Shown here in pieces: positions 9,119-18,000 of a stretch of DNA of 64,000 bases. The DNA is from Spirochaetia bacterium UBA5763 (GTDB lineage: Bacteria > Spirochaetota > UBA4802 > UBA5550). The stretch lies in the NCBI GenBank assembly GCA_002418835.1, contig DIEX01000013.1:1-64000 (forward strand). The letters run 5' to 3'. The translations under genes and the position numbers were made by a program. The notes beneath the pieces are model-generated. The model did not search any database. It was not told the origin of the DNA and saw only the letters and a program-made list of their open reading frames with translations. Position 1 is the first letter of the stretch. Every line of letters begins with the position of its first letter.

Positions 9119-9861
9119 ACAGCTCCCCCCATGTTGTTTCTGTTCCCCTCTCTCACAGGCTGTATCACAAACATCTCGATGGTAAAACCTATAATTATCA
9201 GCACCACTGCCCAGAAAAAAATCTGCGGCATGTCAAGGTAACGGTATGCCCAGTAAAGCCGCGAACCTATACCTGCGGGCGAACCTAAAAATTCGGCAGT
9301 GGCAGTCACTTTCCATGCAACACTGAGCGAATATGAAAGAGATGAAAGTATATAAGGCATAATACCGGGGAGCAGAATCTCCTTCAGGATTCTTACTTTG
9401 TCCACCCTGTAGATTCTTGCCATTGAGAAGAGTCTGTCTTCAAGTGAAGCCACTCCCTGCGCTATGTTATAAAAAATCACAGGGAAGAGTGAAACAATAA
9501 TAACCACAACAGGTATCACTGAACTCATACCTACCCAGACCATAAGGAGAGAGATCCAGATAATCGGAGGGCACCCCTGTGCTGCTATTACAAGGGGGGA
9601 GAGAATATCCATCACCTTTCTGTTCAGGCCGCAGGGTATACCAAGGATCATACCTGCTGCGAATGATATTATAAGGCCTGTTACTCCGCGATAAATAGTA
9701 ATCAGGATATCCCCCCAGCTCTCTTTATCAGAGAGAAGCTTAATACCCTCTCTCCCCACAGACGCAGGGGAAGGTATAAGATTTTCACCGAAATGAAGAG
9801 AGAGCAGTGCCCAGAGAAAAATTATTGCAGCAAGGCTGAAAAGATACTTCAATCCTGCCAT
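9115..9861 (-). CDS. ABC importer permease (BPD_transp_1)
   Basis: 248 residues with about six membrane segments. The EAA coupling loop is visible as ARIYRVDKVRILKEILLPGIMPYI (near residues 150-173). The layout ILVPSP-like (GENLIPSPASVGREG) after the first segment is typical of SsuC/TauC permeases. It overlaps the binding-protein gene upstream by 13 bases and the ATPase gene downstream by four, showing tight translational coupling. It would form a homodimeric channel with the adjacent ATPase. Confidence 0.9.
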   Translation of the reverse strand: MAGLKYLFSLAAIIFLWALLSLHFGENLIPSPASVGREGIKLLSDKESWGDILITIYRGVTGLIISFAAGMILGIPCGLNRKVMDILSPLVIAAQGCPPIIWISLLMVWVGMSSVIPVVVIIVSLFPVIFYNIAQGVASLEDRLFSMARIYRVDKVRILKEILLPGIMPYILSSLSYSLSVAWKVTATAEFLGSPAGIGSRLYWAYRYLDMPQIFFWAVVLIIIGFTIEMFVIQPVREGNRNNMGGAV

Positions 9862-10871
9862 AAAAATCCGCTATCCAGATCCGGATTTCCATTGGCATCA
9901 AAGAGCCCGGGAGCTGCTGTTTTCAGATAATCATTAATCTCCTCCGCACAGTCTGTTCCCCGTTTTGACAGAATAACATCTCTGTCAAGGGAGTGCAAAG
10001 CTACTTCCGGTGAGATATCCTTTTCAAAATACTCAGGAAGATATTTAACAGCTTCCAGTTTTTTATCTTTCAGTTCAAGAGAGTTGCGGATAATAGATTC
10101 CTGAATTGCTTTTACTATTTCAGGATACTTTTCTGCGGTGTTCCGGTTAACTGCAAAACCCGCAAGAGGCATGAGAGGCGAAGTTCCTCTCTCCCTGCCG
10201 TAGAGCTCCTCAAGGCTCTCCACAACACGCAGATCCGGATTTTTTAAAAGGAGCATTGTTACAAGAGGTTCCGGCAGTATTGCAGTATCAGCTTTCCCGC
10301 AGAGCATCATCATCTGGAGTTCCTTCCCCTGTGAGGGCTGGAGTTTTATCCCTTCAATTCTCCCTTTTATTATTTTATTAAATATTGCAATGCCCGGAGA
10401 TCCGGGAGGAGCGTAAACAACGGTTCTGTTTCGAAGAGATTCAATGCCGTTATAATCTTTACGGCTTGTAATTATATAAAATTTTCTCCATCCTGTTATG
10501 GCTATAACAGAAACAGGAGCTCCTCTCTTTGCAGCCATGGCAAAACCCTCAGTATGGCCAAGCCATATATCGCCCTTCCCTGCAAGAATAACGCTCTGAA
10601 GATCATCTGTGTTCCGCCACATCCTTACTCTCAGATTAAACAGACCTTCAAACTCCCCTTTGCGTAAAGCTGCCCAGAAAGGTATCTGCGGAGTTGTAGA
10701 CAAACCTGTTGTATAAAAGACCAGTGTGGGGATATCCGGATTATTACCCTCAATATATTCAGCAAGCTCATCGCTTTTTTTATTCAAACTCCAGCCGTAA
10801 ATAATGATCACGGAGAGTATAACTAACGACAGTATAATTAAAAAATTTTTTCTTTTCAGCATAGTATTCAC
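9849..10871 (-). CDS. NMT1-type periplasmic substrate-binding protein (membrane-anchored)
   Basis: 340 residues. The N-terminus (MLKRKNFLIILSLVILSVIIIYGWSL) is an uncleaved-looking membrane anchor, with no lipobox. The rest follows the NMT1/TauA/SsuA pattern: DIWLGHTEGFAMAAKRGAPVSVIAITG, then SLRNRTVVYAPPGSPG, and ADTAILPEPLVTMLL. Members bind small organic ligands such as taurine, sulfonates or thiamine pyrimidine; the ligand here is not deducible. The start is either GTG (10871) or the ATG at 10862. A hairpin lies between it and the TonB receptor upstream. Confidence 0.85.
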   Translation of the reverse strand: MNTMLKRKNFLIILSLVILSVIIIYGWSLNKKSDELAEYIEGNNPDIPTLVFYTTGLSTTPQIPFWAALRKGEFEGLFNLRVRMWRNTDDLQSVILAGKGDIWLGHTEGFAMAAKRGAPVSVIAITGWRKFYIITSRKDYNGIESLRNRTVVYAPPGSPGIAIFNKIIKGRIEGIKLQPSQGKELQMMMLCGKADTAILPEPLVTMLLLKNPDLRVVESLEELYGRERGTSPLMPLAGFAVNRNTAEKYPEIVKAIQESIIRNSLELKDKKLEAVKYLPEYFEKDISPEVALHSLDRDVILSKRGTDCAEEINDYLKTAAPGLFDANGNPDLDSGFLWQD

Positions 10872-10883
10872 TTTAATCTTTAT

Positions 10884-10911
10884 GCGGAGCCCTTAGTCAA
10901 AAAGACTCCGC
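10884..10911 (-). promoter_or_regulatory. Intercistronic hairpin between TonB receptor and binding-protein genes
   Basis: GCGGAG (10884-10889) pairs with CTCCGC (10906-10911), and AGTC/GACT inside can pair as an alternative. There is no following T-run on the minus strand, so it looks more like an mRNA-processing, stability or attenuation element than a full terminator. Confidence 0.4.
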
Positions 10912-10944
10912 AAATATTTTATTTCGTTTTTTTAAATCAGCAGT

Positions 10945-13047
10945 TTAAAAAGTCATCTTGTAACCGACTCTGTAGGCACGCCCGGGCTCATTGAATGTAT
11001 AGCCCCTGGATGTGGTGAGATAATCAGAATAGGTTTTATCCAGAATATTATCAACTGCCCCATAGATCTCATGATTCATCCCCCCGAAAGCAAACCTGTA
11101 CCCTGCTGAAGCATCAAACCTTGACCACGGATCAGACTCTTCAGTTCCGTCAGGCACTTTCTTCTGTGATGCATTATATACAGAATCAAGGTTTACCCAG
11201 AGTCCGTAACCGGGTTCAACTTTTATTCTGAGGAACCCGTTAAAAGGCGGGATTGACGGCAGATCCTCATCATTTTTCGTATCCCTTCCTCTGGTATACG
11301 CGATGTTGCCTGATATCTCAAGCCCTGTAACAGGATAAAGACTCATTTCCAGTTCACCTCCGTAAAGGGCTGCTTCATCAACATTCTGAAGTTCGTTACG
11401 TGTTGAACTTACTGCAACTGTAGTGATAAGATTTTCCATGCGGTTATAATACCCGGCAGCACCTGCTGTAAATTTTTTGCCCGAGTAGTGAAGACCTGCC
11501 TCAGAGAAGAGCGATTCTTCAGGTTTAAGATCCGGGTTACCCCAGGTTTCCACTCCGCCTGAAAGACTTATATACTTATACCTCTCTTCAAGTGATGCGG
11601 CTCTGTAACCCCTTGCGCCAAGGAGTGTCACTGCCCAATCATCAGTAATATCAACAGTTGCTCCTATATGGGCATTCCATGAATTTTCAGTGGCATCCTT
11701 CTCTTCCCATATAACTTTATTAGCCACGAAAGCGGGCGGGACATTGGCAAAATATGTTTCATAGAGATTGGTCTCATCATTCTTTACCTGTATTCTGTCA
11801 AAGCGTCCCCCCAGGTTCAGCTTGAAAATGCTGCTGATTTTCCAGTCATCTTCAGCAAATATCCCTGTTGAAAGATATGACGAATCAGGCAATGGGGAGT
11901 CAACAGAGGTTTCCCCGTTAAGTTTTGTTCTTACTCTTTCTGACTCAAGTGTTCGGATCCATGCATCAGCGCCGGCAACAATCACATGATCAGAAACCTG
12001 AAGTCTGTTTATCCATTCAGCACCGTAGGTACGGTGTATGGCTTCCGGTTCAATTGACTTTATAATATTTCCGGTTGGTGCAGGGATTTTATCTACAATA
12101 ACATTCCTTTCAATGCCGTGATATGAAAGCTTCAGCTTTGATTCCTTAAAAACATTACCATTGGGGCTGAATGTATAATTAAGATTGGCAAGCATCCTCT
12201 TTGTTTCAGGATATGTTACATCAGCAGTATCGGGGAATCCGGCTGAACCTGCTCCAGGTATACCTATATCCTCCCCTTCGTAATACTGGGTTTTCAGTTC
12301 AATTTTGTTCACCTGTGCTATTTTAAAACCGAGATTTACATTCCCCTGCATGTCAGAGAACTGGCTGTTTTCCATTTTTTCGCCATCACCGTCACTGTAA
12401 GAACCGTGGTCCCTGTAGCTCCCGCTTGCAAATGCGTAAAACAGCGGGCTGTTGTATGATGTGAATGCATAAGTATTAACGCCTTCAGAATTAAAGTTAT
12501 ACGAAACGTTCATCCCTCCGTCAAAACCAGCTTCATCTGCAAAGTAACCGTTTCGCGTAATTACGTTAACAACACCACCCATTGTTCCGGAGCCGTAAAG
12601 AGAAGAGATAGGCCCTTTAAGAATCTCCACCCTCTCAACAGCCATTGGATCAATGGTACCGAACTGCGCGCCAACATCCGTAGCAGTATTAAGCCTTATG
12701 CCGTCTATCAGAAAAACAACATTACTCCTTGAAGATCCCCTGATGGACATCTCCGACCCCCATGCCGAATCGGAGCTTTTACTGACTCCGGGCACAACGT
12801 TCAGGGCATTGGTAATACTATTGGGCTGTGTGTACTGCAAATCATCAGAAGTAATAATTCCTATAGATCCCGGGGTTTTTGTGAGACTGGATTCATATCC
12901 CCTTGCAGTAACAGATATTTTTGCCTCGTAGGCTTTTTTTTCTTTTACCTCATTATCAGAGGTTTTAACATCCTGTGCGTCAGCAAAAGAATGAAAAAGA
13001 AAAACAGCGCTCAGTATAAACATATAAGTCTTTTTTTTCTGAAACAT
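10945..13047 (-). CDS. TonB-dependent outer-membrane receptor
   Basis: 700 residues. Signal peptide MFQKKKTYMFILSAVFLFHSFADAQ. The plug domain contains SSLTKTPGSIGIITSDDLQ, EMSIRGSSRSNVVFLIDGIRLN and VERVEILKGPISSLYGSGTMGGVVNVITR, typical of TonB receptors. The barrel ends in the aromatic YRVGYKMTF. The ligand-binding loops do not match a receptor I can name; haem, cobalamin, metallophore or metal-complex uptake are all possible. GGAGG precedes the ATG. It sits 27 bases after the signal-less binding-like protein and upstream of the NMT1 importer, so it probably supplies the importer's ligand or its metal. Confidence 0.9.
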   Translation of the reverse strand: MFQKKKTYMFILSAVFLFHSFADAQDVKTSDNEVKEKKAYEAKISVTARGYESSLTKTPGSIGIITSDDLQYTQPNSITNALNVVPGVSKSSDSAWGSEMSIRGSSRSNVVFLIDGIRLNTATDVGAQFGTIDPMAVERVEILKGPISSLYGSGTMGGVVNVITRNGYFADEAGFDGGMNVSYNFNSEGVNTYAFTSYNSPLFYAFASGSYRDHGSYSDGDGEKMENSQFSDMQGNVNLGFKIAQVNKIELKTQYYEGEDIGIPGAGSAGFPDTADVTYPETKRMLANLNYTFSPNGNVFKESKLKLSYHGIERNVIVDKIPAPTGNIIKSIEPEAIHRTYGAEWINRLQVSDHVIVAGADAWIRTLESERVRTKLNGETSVDSPLPDSSYLSTGIFAEDDWKISSIFKLNLGGRFDRIQVKNDETNLYETYFANVPPAFVANKVIWEEKDATENSWNAHIGATVDITDDWAVTLLGARGYRAASLEERYKYISLSGGVETWGNPDLKPEESLFSEAGLHYSGKKFTAGAAGYYNRMENLITTVAVSSTRNELQNVDEAALYGGELEMSLYPVTGLEISGNIAYTRGRDTKNDEDLPSIPPFNGFLRIKVEPGYGLWVNLDSVYNASQKKVPDGTEESDPWSRFDASAGYRFAFGGMNHEIYGAVDNILDKTYSDYLTTSRGYTFNEPGRAYRVGYKMTF

Positions 13048-13074
13048 TTCTCCTCCTTTTATATTAATTTTTTT

Positions 13075-13965
13075 TTACAAAATTAAGGCCGGATCGGGAT
13101 ACATCAGTTTTTCGAATAACTCCCATCCCTCCCAGATCAGCGTTGTATCAGCAGTGATCCCTTCAGGCAGAGAAACATTGCCGGACACAGGGATCATATC
13201 ACCTGATGACGACAGGAACTCCTGGTATTCATCTGATAAAAAATAATCGACTATACCATCTGTAATTTTTGACCTCCCTTTCCTTTGCAGAACAGCCACG
13301 GGAAGACCAATTATACCCTCTGCGGGATAACATGTCCTGATATTGCCAAGCCTTGAATTTCGGCTGAACGCAGGGATCAGCACCCCTGCATCATATCTCC
13401 CCTCATCAACCGCCTTGTTAATATCAAGGGGGTAAAGGAGATGATCCGTTTTTTCAAACACCAGGGGAGCCTTGTCACCAAGCACTTTGCGTATATAATA
13501 CCTGTATATATCAGGGAGAGGTGTATCTTCAGGGGGAGTAACGATTCTCCCCTTCTGTGCAACATTATAAAGGTCAGACCACGAACTCACAGAGACTCCG
13601 CTGTTTTTGTTAAATATTATAATTACCGGTATTACGCCGATTATTGTGACGCATCTGCAGGGCGCTGGTTCAATATACGATGAAAGATATAAACTTAGTT
13701 TTTGAGGAGTGGAATTGAACTCCTCAAAATATCCCGATTCCTCAATCCACTTGTGATTTCCATGTACTTCAGGATCAGGCGAGATAATGATATCCGGGTA
13801 TCTGTCACAGGGCCTTGTTCTTTCACAGAAGAGCTCCTGCATAAACTCATGGTCCTCCTGGTGGGTACGTGGAGGAATTACGTTTACTCCGGGAAATTTT
13901 AAAACTATATCCGAAGCTGTTTTGCGGTATACATTGGGAGGCAGCCCTAACAGTAGATTGCTCAT
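13075..13965 (-). CDS. Signal-less extracellular-binding-protein-like protein (cytosolic)
   Basis: 296 residues resembling iron- or molybdate-type solute-binding proteins: IGVIPVIIIFNKNSGVSVSSWSDLYNVAQKGRIVTPPEDTPLPDIYRYYIRKVLG, later DAGVLIPAFS and IVDYFLSDEYQEFLSSSGDMIP. Unlike those, it begins MSNLLLGLPPNVYRKT with no signal peptide or lipobox, so it should stay in the cytoplasm. It has cysteines at C47, C53, C103 and C105 (CxC in PAPCRCV), possible metal or Fe-S ligands. The start overlaps the ABC ATPase stop (ATGA), so the two are translationally coupled. A metallochaperone or cofactor-carrier role is an inference. Confidence 0.65.
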   Translation of the reverse strand: MSNLLLGLPPNVYRKTASDIVLKFPGVNVIPPRTHQEDHEFMQELFCERTRPCDRYPDIIISPDPEVHGNHKWIEESGYFEEFNSTPQKLSLYLSSYIEPAPCRCVTIIGVIPVIIIFNKNSGVSVSSWSDLYNVAQKGRIVTPPEDTPLPDIYRYYIRKVLGDKAPLVFEKTDHLLYPLDINKAVDEGRYDAGVLIPAFSRNSRLGNIRTCYPAEGIIGLPVAVLQRKGRSKITDGIVDYFLSDEYQEFLSSSGDMIPVSGNVSLPEGITADTTLIWEGWELFEKLMYPDPALIL

Positions 13966-14738
13966 AAAACAGCCTCCGCAGAGGATAAAGGATAAACGCC
14001 GAAGCGGAGATCCTCCCTTACTCTTTCAGTGTATCTATCCATCTCTTTGATCTTTTCGAGAATACCCTTTTCAGACTCAGTACGTTCAGCCACACTCTCC
14101 ATCCCGCCGTTTTTCATAATCAGCCTTCTGTCAGCCATCAGTATGAGGAGAGGATCATGCGTGGCTATAATGACAAGTTTGCTGCTGCTGCTCAGAACAG
14201 AGAGAGCCTTAAGCTTGTTTATCCCGGCATTTTCGATCTCATCAATAAGCACAACAGGCGCGTCGCTTATGAGCGCTATATCAGCAATCATCAGGGCTCT
14301 TGACTGTCCGCCGCTCAGCCCATGAAGAGGATCATTCAGTCTTATAGGTTCACCGCAGAGAGTATTTGCAACTTCAAGCGTTGAGAGTATCAGACCGTTT
14401 CCCCCTTTGTTTCTGCTCTCTGCATGGAGATTTAAAAATCTCTCCACAGTGCCATCCATTATAAAACTCATCTTCTGTGAAAGCTGAGCTATTACGCCGC
14501 TCCCCTCACAAGCAAAATCAACTCCCTCTGAATCTATGATTACAGTTCTCCCTGAGGGTGTATCTTTTGATGCGGACTGTTCAATATCCGAAAGAAATTC
14601 ACTCTTCCCGGAACCCGTTGGCCCGATTACCGCAAGGGAGGTTTCCGGATGCAACTCAAGCTCAGAGAGTGATTCCGCCTCACCGTTTTTATTAAATCCG
14701 CCTGACACTGTTATTTTTAAATTATTACTCATAGTCAT
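13962..14738 (-). CDS. Orphan ABC-type ATPase
   Basis: 258 residues. Walker A is GPTGSGKS at residues 39-46, the signature is LSGGQSRALMIADIALI, Walker B plus glutamate is PVVLIDEIE, and the H-loop is IATHD. No permease is coupled to it: the next gene is the signal-less binding-like protein, then a TonB receptor. The C-terminal helix (KEMDRYTERVREDLRFGVYPLSSAEAVL) is not transporter-like. It may be a soluble ATPase that works with the GTPase and binding-like protein in cofactor or metal handling. A TTAG-N6-CTAA site lies 22 bases upstream of the start. Confidence 0.7.
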   Translation of the reverse strand: MTMSNNLKITVSGGFNKNGEAESLSELELHPETSLAVIGPTGSGKSEFLSDIEQSASKDTPSGRTVIIDSEGVDFACEGSGVIAQLSQKMSFIMDGTVERFLNLHAESRNKGGNGLILSTLEVANTLCGEPIRLNDPLHGLSGGQSRALMIADIALISDAPVVLIDEIENAGINKLKALSVLSSSSKLVIIATHDPLLILMADRRLIMKNGGMESVAERTESEKGILEKIKEMDRYTERVREDLRFGVYPLSSAEAVL

Positions 14739-14759
14739 TGTTCGCTCTACCTTATTTTA

Positions 14760-14773
14760 TTAGTATGGACTAA
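14760..14773. promoter_or_regulatory. TTAG-N6-CTAA box upstream of the orphan ABC ATPase gene
   Basis: TTAG-tatgga-CTAA lies between the GTPase stop and the ABC ATPase start. On the minus strand it continues CTAAT-AAA-ATAAG, a degenerate version of the third arm seen at other sites. A TTAATGAAC half-operator lies just beyond it. Confidence 0.55.
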
Positions 14774-14791
14774 CTTAATGAACAAAAAAAA

Positions 14792-15475
14792 TTACACAAT
14801 TTTCTCCACACTGCCGGACTGATATTTTTTTCCAATTCTCACTTCACCTGTGCAATATGAACAGAGAGATGCAGGCATTGAATAACGGAGTTCCCGTTCA
14901 CTCATGCTTTCAATATCATCACTCCCTTCAATAAATCTTTTAAGCAGAAGAGAGCCTTTCCCTGTGAGGCCGTTTACGTTTATAATTTCAGCATCGGGAT
15001 TAACTTCACGTATCCTTTGTTTAAAGACTTCTCTCTCGGCCTGGGATACAAGATCCGATTTAGTGATTACGATTATATCTGTATGAAAAATTCCGGGGCC
15101 CATTTTTTTAGGAGCATCGAGCCCGCTGAGATTATCCACTATTGTAACAGCCATAATACCCGTTATATGAGGAGCGCACCGCAGACAAAGACCCGCAGTT
15201 TCAATTACCAGGACATCTGAGTTATTATTTTCACCCCATAGAAAAACCTCTTCAAGGTTGGATACATAAAAATGATCAGGGCATATATAATCACTGATTC
15301 CCTTTAAGGTGGGTATATTCAGTTTCTCTTTTATTATCTGATCATCCATTGTATCAAGGGCGTCAAACTTTACCGCTGAAACGCTCTTCCCGTTTTCAAT
15401 AAAATGCCGCATCGCATGAATTATAACCGAAGTTTTTCCGGAAGAGGGTGTGCCTGCCACTGTTACTATTTTCAT
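14792..15475 (-). CDS. HypB/UreG-like GTPase with CxxC motifs
   Basis: 227 residues. The P-loop is GTPSSGKT (8-15), the switch/Walker B region is VLVIETAGLCLRCAPH (88-103) and the base-recognition motif is TKSD (138-141), placing it among SIMIBI metallochaperone GTPases (HypB, UreG, CooC relatives). Cysteine pairs C97/C100 and C205/C208 (CSYC near the C-terminus) could form a shared metal or Fe-S site. HypB and UreG deliver nickel to enzymes; neither hydrogenase nor urease is encoded here. It heads the operon with the orphan ATPase and signal-less binding-like protein, so metal insertion or cofactor delivery is the likeliest role. Confidence 0.75.
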   Translation of the reverse strand: MKIVTVAGTPSSGKTSVIIHAMRHFIENGKSVSAVKFDALDTMDDQIIKEKLNIPTLKGISDYICPDHFYVSNLEEVFLWGENNNSDVLVIETAGLCLRCAPHITGIMAVTIVDNLSGLDAPKKMGPGIFHTDIIVITKSDLVSQAEREVFKQRIREVNPDAEIINVNGLTGKGSLLLKRFIEGSDDIESMSERELRYSMPASLCSYCTGEVRIGKKYQSGSVEKIV

Positions 15476-15528
15476 AATTTACCTGTTATAAATATTAAAT
15501 CATCCTTTTCAGCACAAAACAACAAGAA

Positions 15529-15571
15529 CTAACATTGTTAGTCTATGCTAATATCATTAGATTTCTGTCAA
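15529..15571 (-). promoter_or_regulatory. Four-arm TTAG/CTAA box and -35 upstream of the GTPase gene
   Basis: CTAAC-N3-GTTAG-N6-CTAAT-N3-ATTAG (15529-15560) is the most complete version of the motif, a symmetrical array of four half-sites. A minus-strand TTGACA (15571-15566) adjoins it. The array would overlap a promoter reading toward the GTPase. Confidence 0.65.
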
Positions 15572-15700
15572 CTTTTTTTATACCGGGGGAATTTTTACAG
15601 CAACGTTGCAAAAAAAATCGCTCTTTTATTGGATATTCAAGCGGTGTTTAGATAAAACTTAAGACAGCACAAATATTCCGCTGCTCTACCTGTAAGCAGC

Positions 15701-15925
15701 TCAATCAGGCAGCCTGGAACCACGGTAGGCTCGCCTGTATCTGCCGGCACAACTTCCGCAGGAGGTGCACCCTCCGGTGCACTCCTCTGCAAAAATGTAA
15801 CCGAGCCTCTCAAGCTCAAAAAGCAGCGCTTCAACCATTGCTTCGCTTATTTTTAGCTTTAAAGCAATTTCATTTTTTGAGAGTACTCTCCCCTCTTTTA
15901 AAAGTTCAATAAGTTCAGAAATCAT
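15701..15925 (-). CDS. feoC: FeoC-like protein with cysteine-rich tail
   Basis: 74 residues from the ATG at 15925, which overlaps the feoB stop (ATGA). Residues 1-45 form a winged-helix-like fold (ISELIELLKEGRVLSKNEIALKLKISEAMVEALLFELERLGYI). A cysteine motif follows at C49, C53, C56 and C59 (CxxxCxxCxxC), like the Fe-S-binding wing of FeoC. FeoC is thought to tune FeoB stability or activity in Fe(II) uptake. A longer upstream frame overlaps feoB and lacks a ribosome site. Confidence 0.75.
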   Translation of the reverse strand: MISELIELLKEGRVLSKNEIALKLKISEAMVEALLFELERLGYIFAEECTGGCTSCGSCAGRYRRAYRGSRLPD

Positions 15926-18000
15926 AATCCTGATCCCGAAAAAACCATAAGCCCGATATTGTAAGCAGCTATACCCATCACCAGTGAAACACATGTATAT
16001 AAAAACACAATCATTCCTGTCCACTTCAGAGATCGTGTTTCGGAATAGATAACACCCACAGTTGCAAGACAGGGGACTGAAAAAAATACAGCAAAAATAA
16101 AAGCCAGAGCCGAAGCGGGAGAAATTGCCGCTGCCAGAGTGTTTGCCGCAGCATCATGGCTGAATGCCGCTCCATTTACCATCATTGACGATACAGAGGC
16201 TCCGAAACCGCCGGATAACCCGTAAAGTACAGCAAGTGAGGACATCGCTGCCTCCTTTGCAAATGCTGCTGTTATAAGAGAAACAAGAAGCCTCCAGTCC
16301 ATACCCATGAGGCTCCCCACAGGCTCGATAAATCTTCCGAATGAAGCCAGGTAACTTGTTGTGACGTCTCCGTAAGGAAAATAAGAGAGAGTCCATATAA
16401 CAACTGTTATTAAAGCAATAAATGTGCATACTTTTTGCAGATAAGACTTCAGGTGCCCCCAGCTGTACAGCCAGATATTTTTCCAGTGGGGGAGATGATA
16501 AGGTGGGAGCTCCATGATTATTCCGTGAAGTTTCCCTCTGAAAACAGTTTTCCGGAGGATAAATGAAGAGAAGAACATGACAAGTATCATTGACCCTAAA
16601 AGACTTAAAATTATTAAGGGGAGCCTGAAACCGAAAAAAATACCCCCCATAAATGAAACAATACCCCAAAGCCCCATGCACGGGACAAAGCATGTGAGCA
16701 GCAGGGTAAGTATTCTCTGACGGCCTGAGCCTATAATACGGCTCCCCATAACTCCGCCGATATTGCACCCTGCGCTCATAAGAAATGACATCATCGATTT
16801 TCCATGAAGCCCGAGCCTGTTCATCGAATTATCAAAAACATACGAAAGCCTCGCCAGGTAGCCCACATCCTCAAGAAAACCTAAAACAGCAAACATTGAA
16901 AAGATAAACACACCTGTCACAAGGGCCATTGATATTCCTGGGATAAGCCCGTCAGTAATGAGAAAATTGAGCCACTGCGGCCATGCGGAGAACACCCCTT
17001 TCATATATTTCAGAAAGCCCGGGAGCCCCCCCATAATCAGAATCATCCCCGGTATTGATAGAATCATTGCTGCGGTAAAAGAAAGAATAACAATTGCAGC
17101 GGCAATCAGTTTCCCCCAGAGCGGATGCGTAGCGAAGCGGTCGAATCGCCCTCTCTTAATAATACTCTCTTTTGGCATGCTGCTTTTCACAGCCCTCTGA
17201 ATTACAGAATTAATCCATTCATACTTAACACCTGCTGACTGAAGCTGGTTATTCTTATAGTTATTAATTATAACCTCAATATTATTCCAATCATCAGGGG
17301 GGATAACCTTTTTAATCGAGTCCAGAGTAATACTATCGCGTTCAAGGATCTTAATTGTAATCCAGTGAGCGCTGTATTTAAGGTTTGCACCTTTGTTCTG
17401 CAGCTTTGTGATTATTTCAAAAAGGAGAGAATAGCCGTTTACTTTCCTGAAATCAGGAGAAACAGGGGGTTTCTTCTCCGCCAGAAGTTCTTTAAGAGCA
17501 GAACCTATATCTGATACACCCCTGTTCCTGCTTGCCGTCATGGGTATTACTCTGGCACCTGTGGCCACCTCCATCTCTGTCGCATCAAGAACCTTTCCCT
17601 CTCTTTCAGCAACATCCATCATATTAAGAGCAAGGATAACCGGCATCCGGAGAGAAGCAATTTCAGCAGCCATAAACATGCTCCTTTCAAGCTGTGAAGC
17701 GTCCACAACAACTATTACAGCGTCGGGTTTATTCTCAATCAGGTAATTCCGGGCAATAATCTCTTCACTCGCGGCGGAGGAGAGGCTGTAGCATCCGGGG
17801 AGATCCACAATCCGGTAAGAGTTCCCCTCTGCCTGGAAAACCCCCTCTTTCCTCTCAACAGTCTTTCCGGGCCAGTTCCCCACGTGCTGCTTCGAGCCTG
17901 TAAGAGCATTAAAAATTGTCGACTTACCGGTGTTCGGCTGACCGGCTATTGCTATGGAATAAACTTTCTGTCCGGCAGTTGTCTCTATTCGTTTATTCAT
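15922..18000 (-). CDS. feoB: Ferrous iron transporter FeoB
   Basis: 692 residues from the ATG at 18000 (AGGTGG upstream); a GTG at 18009 is an alternative. The N-terminal G domain has G1 AGQPNTGKSTIFNALTG, G3 VDLPGCYSL and G4 NMMD. The helical insertion domain follows, then two Gate regions with conserved GCNIGGVMGSRII and FVPCMGLWGIVSF segments and about eight or more membrane helices. FeoB moves Fe(II) through the inner membrane. It is flanked by feoA (overlapping) and a feoC-like gene, at the end of a long operon that also carries ABC transporters and methyltransferases. Confidence 0.97.
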   Translation of the reverse strand: MNKRIETTAGQKVYSIAIAGQPNTGKSTIFNALTGSKQHVGNWPGKTVERKEGVFQAEGNSYRIVDLPGCYSLSSAASEEIIARNYLIENKPDAVIVVVDASQLERSMFMAAEIASLRMPVILALNMMDVAEREGKVLDATEMEVATGARVIPMTASRNRGVSDIGSALKELLAEKKPPVSPDFRKVNGYSLLFEIITKLQNKGANLKYSAHWITIKILERDSITLDSIKKVIPPDDWNNIEVIINNYKNNQLQSAGVKYEWINSVIQRAVKSSMPKESIIKRGRFDRFATHPLWGKLIAAAIVILSFTAAMILSIPGMILIMGGLPGFLKYMKGVFSAWPQWLNFLITDGLIPGISMALVTGVFIFSMFAVLGFLEDVGYLARLSYVFDNSMNRLGLHGKSMMSFLMSAGCNIGGVMGSRIIGSGRQRILTLLLTCFVPCMGLWGIVSFMGGIFFGFRLPLIILSLLGSMILVMFFSSFILRKTVFRGKLHGIIMELPPYHLPHWKNIWLYSWGHLKSYLQKVCTFIALITVVIWTLSYFPYGDVTTSYLASFGRFIEPVGSLMGMDWRLLVSLITAAFAKEAAMSSLAVLYGLSGGFGASVSSMMVNGAAFSHDAAANTLAAAISPASALAFIFAVFFSVPCLATVGVIYSETRSLKWTGMIVFLYTCVSLVMGIAAYNIGLMVFSGSGL

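Noticed and set aside
15637..15834. 65-residue minus-strand frame overlapping the FeoC-like gene
   Set aside because: It lies in a different frame over the cysteine motif of the FeoC-like protein, which is translationally coupled to feoB.
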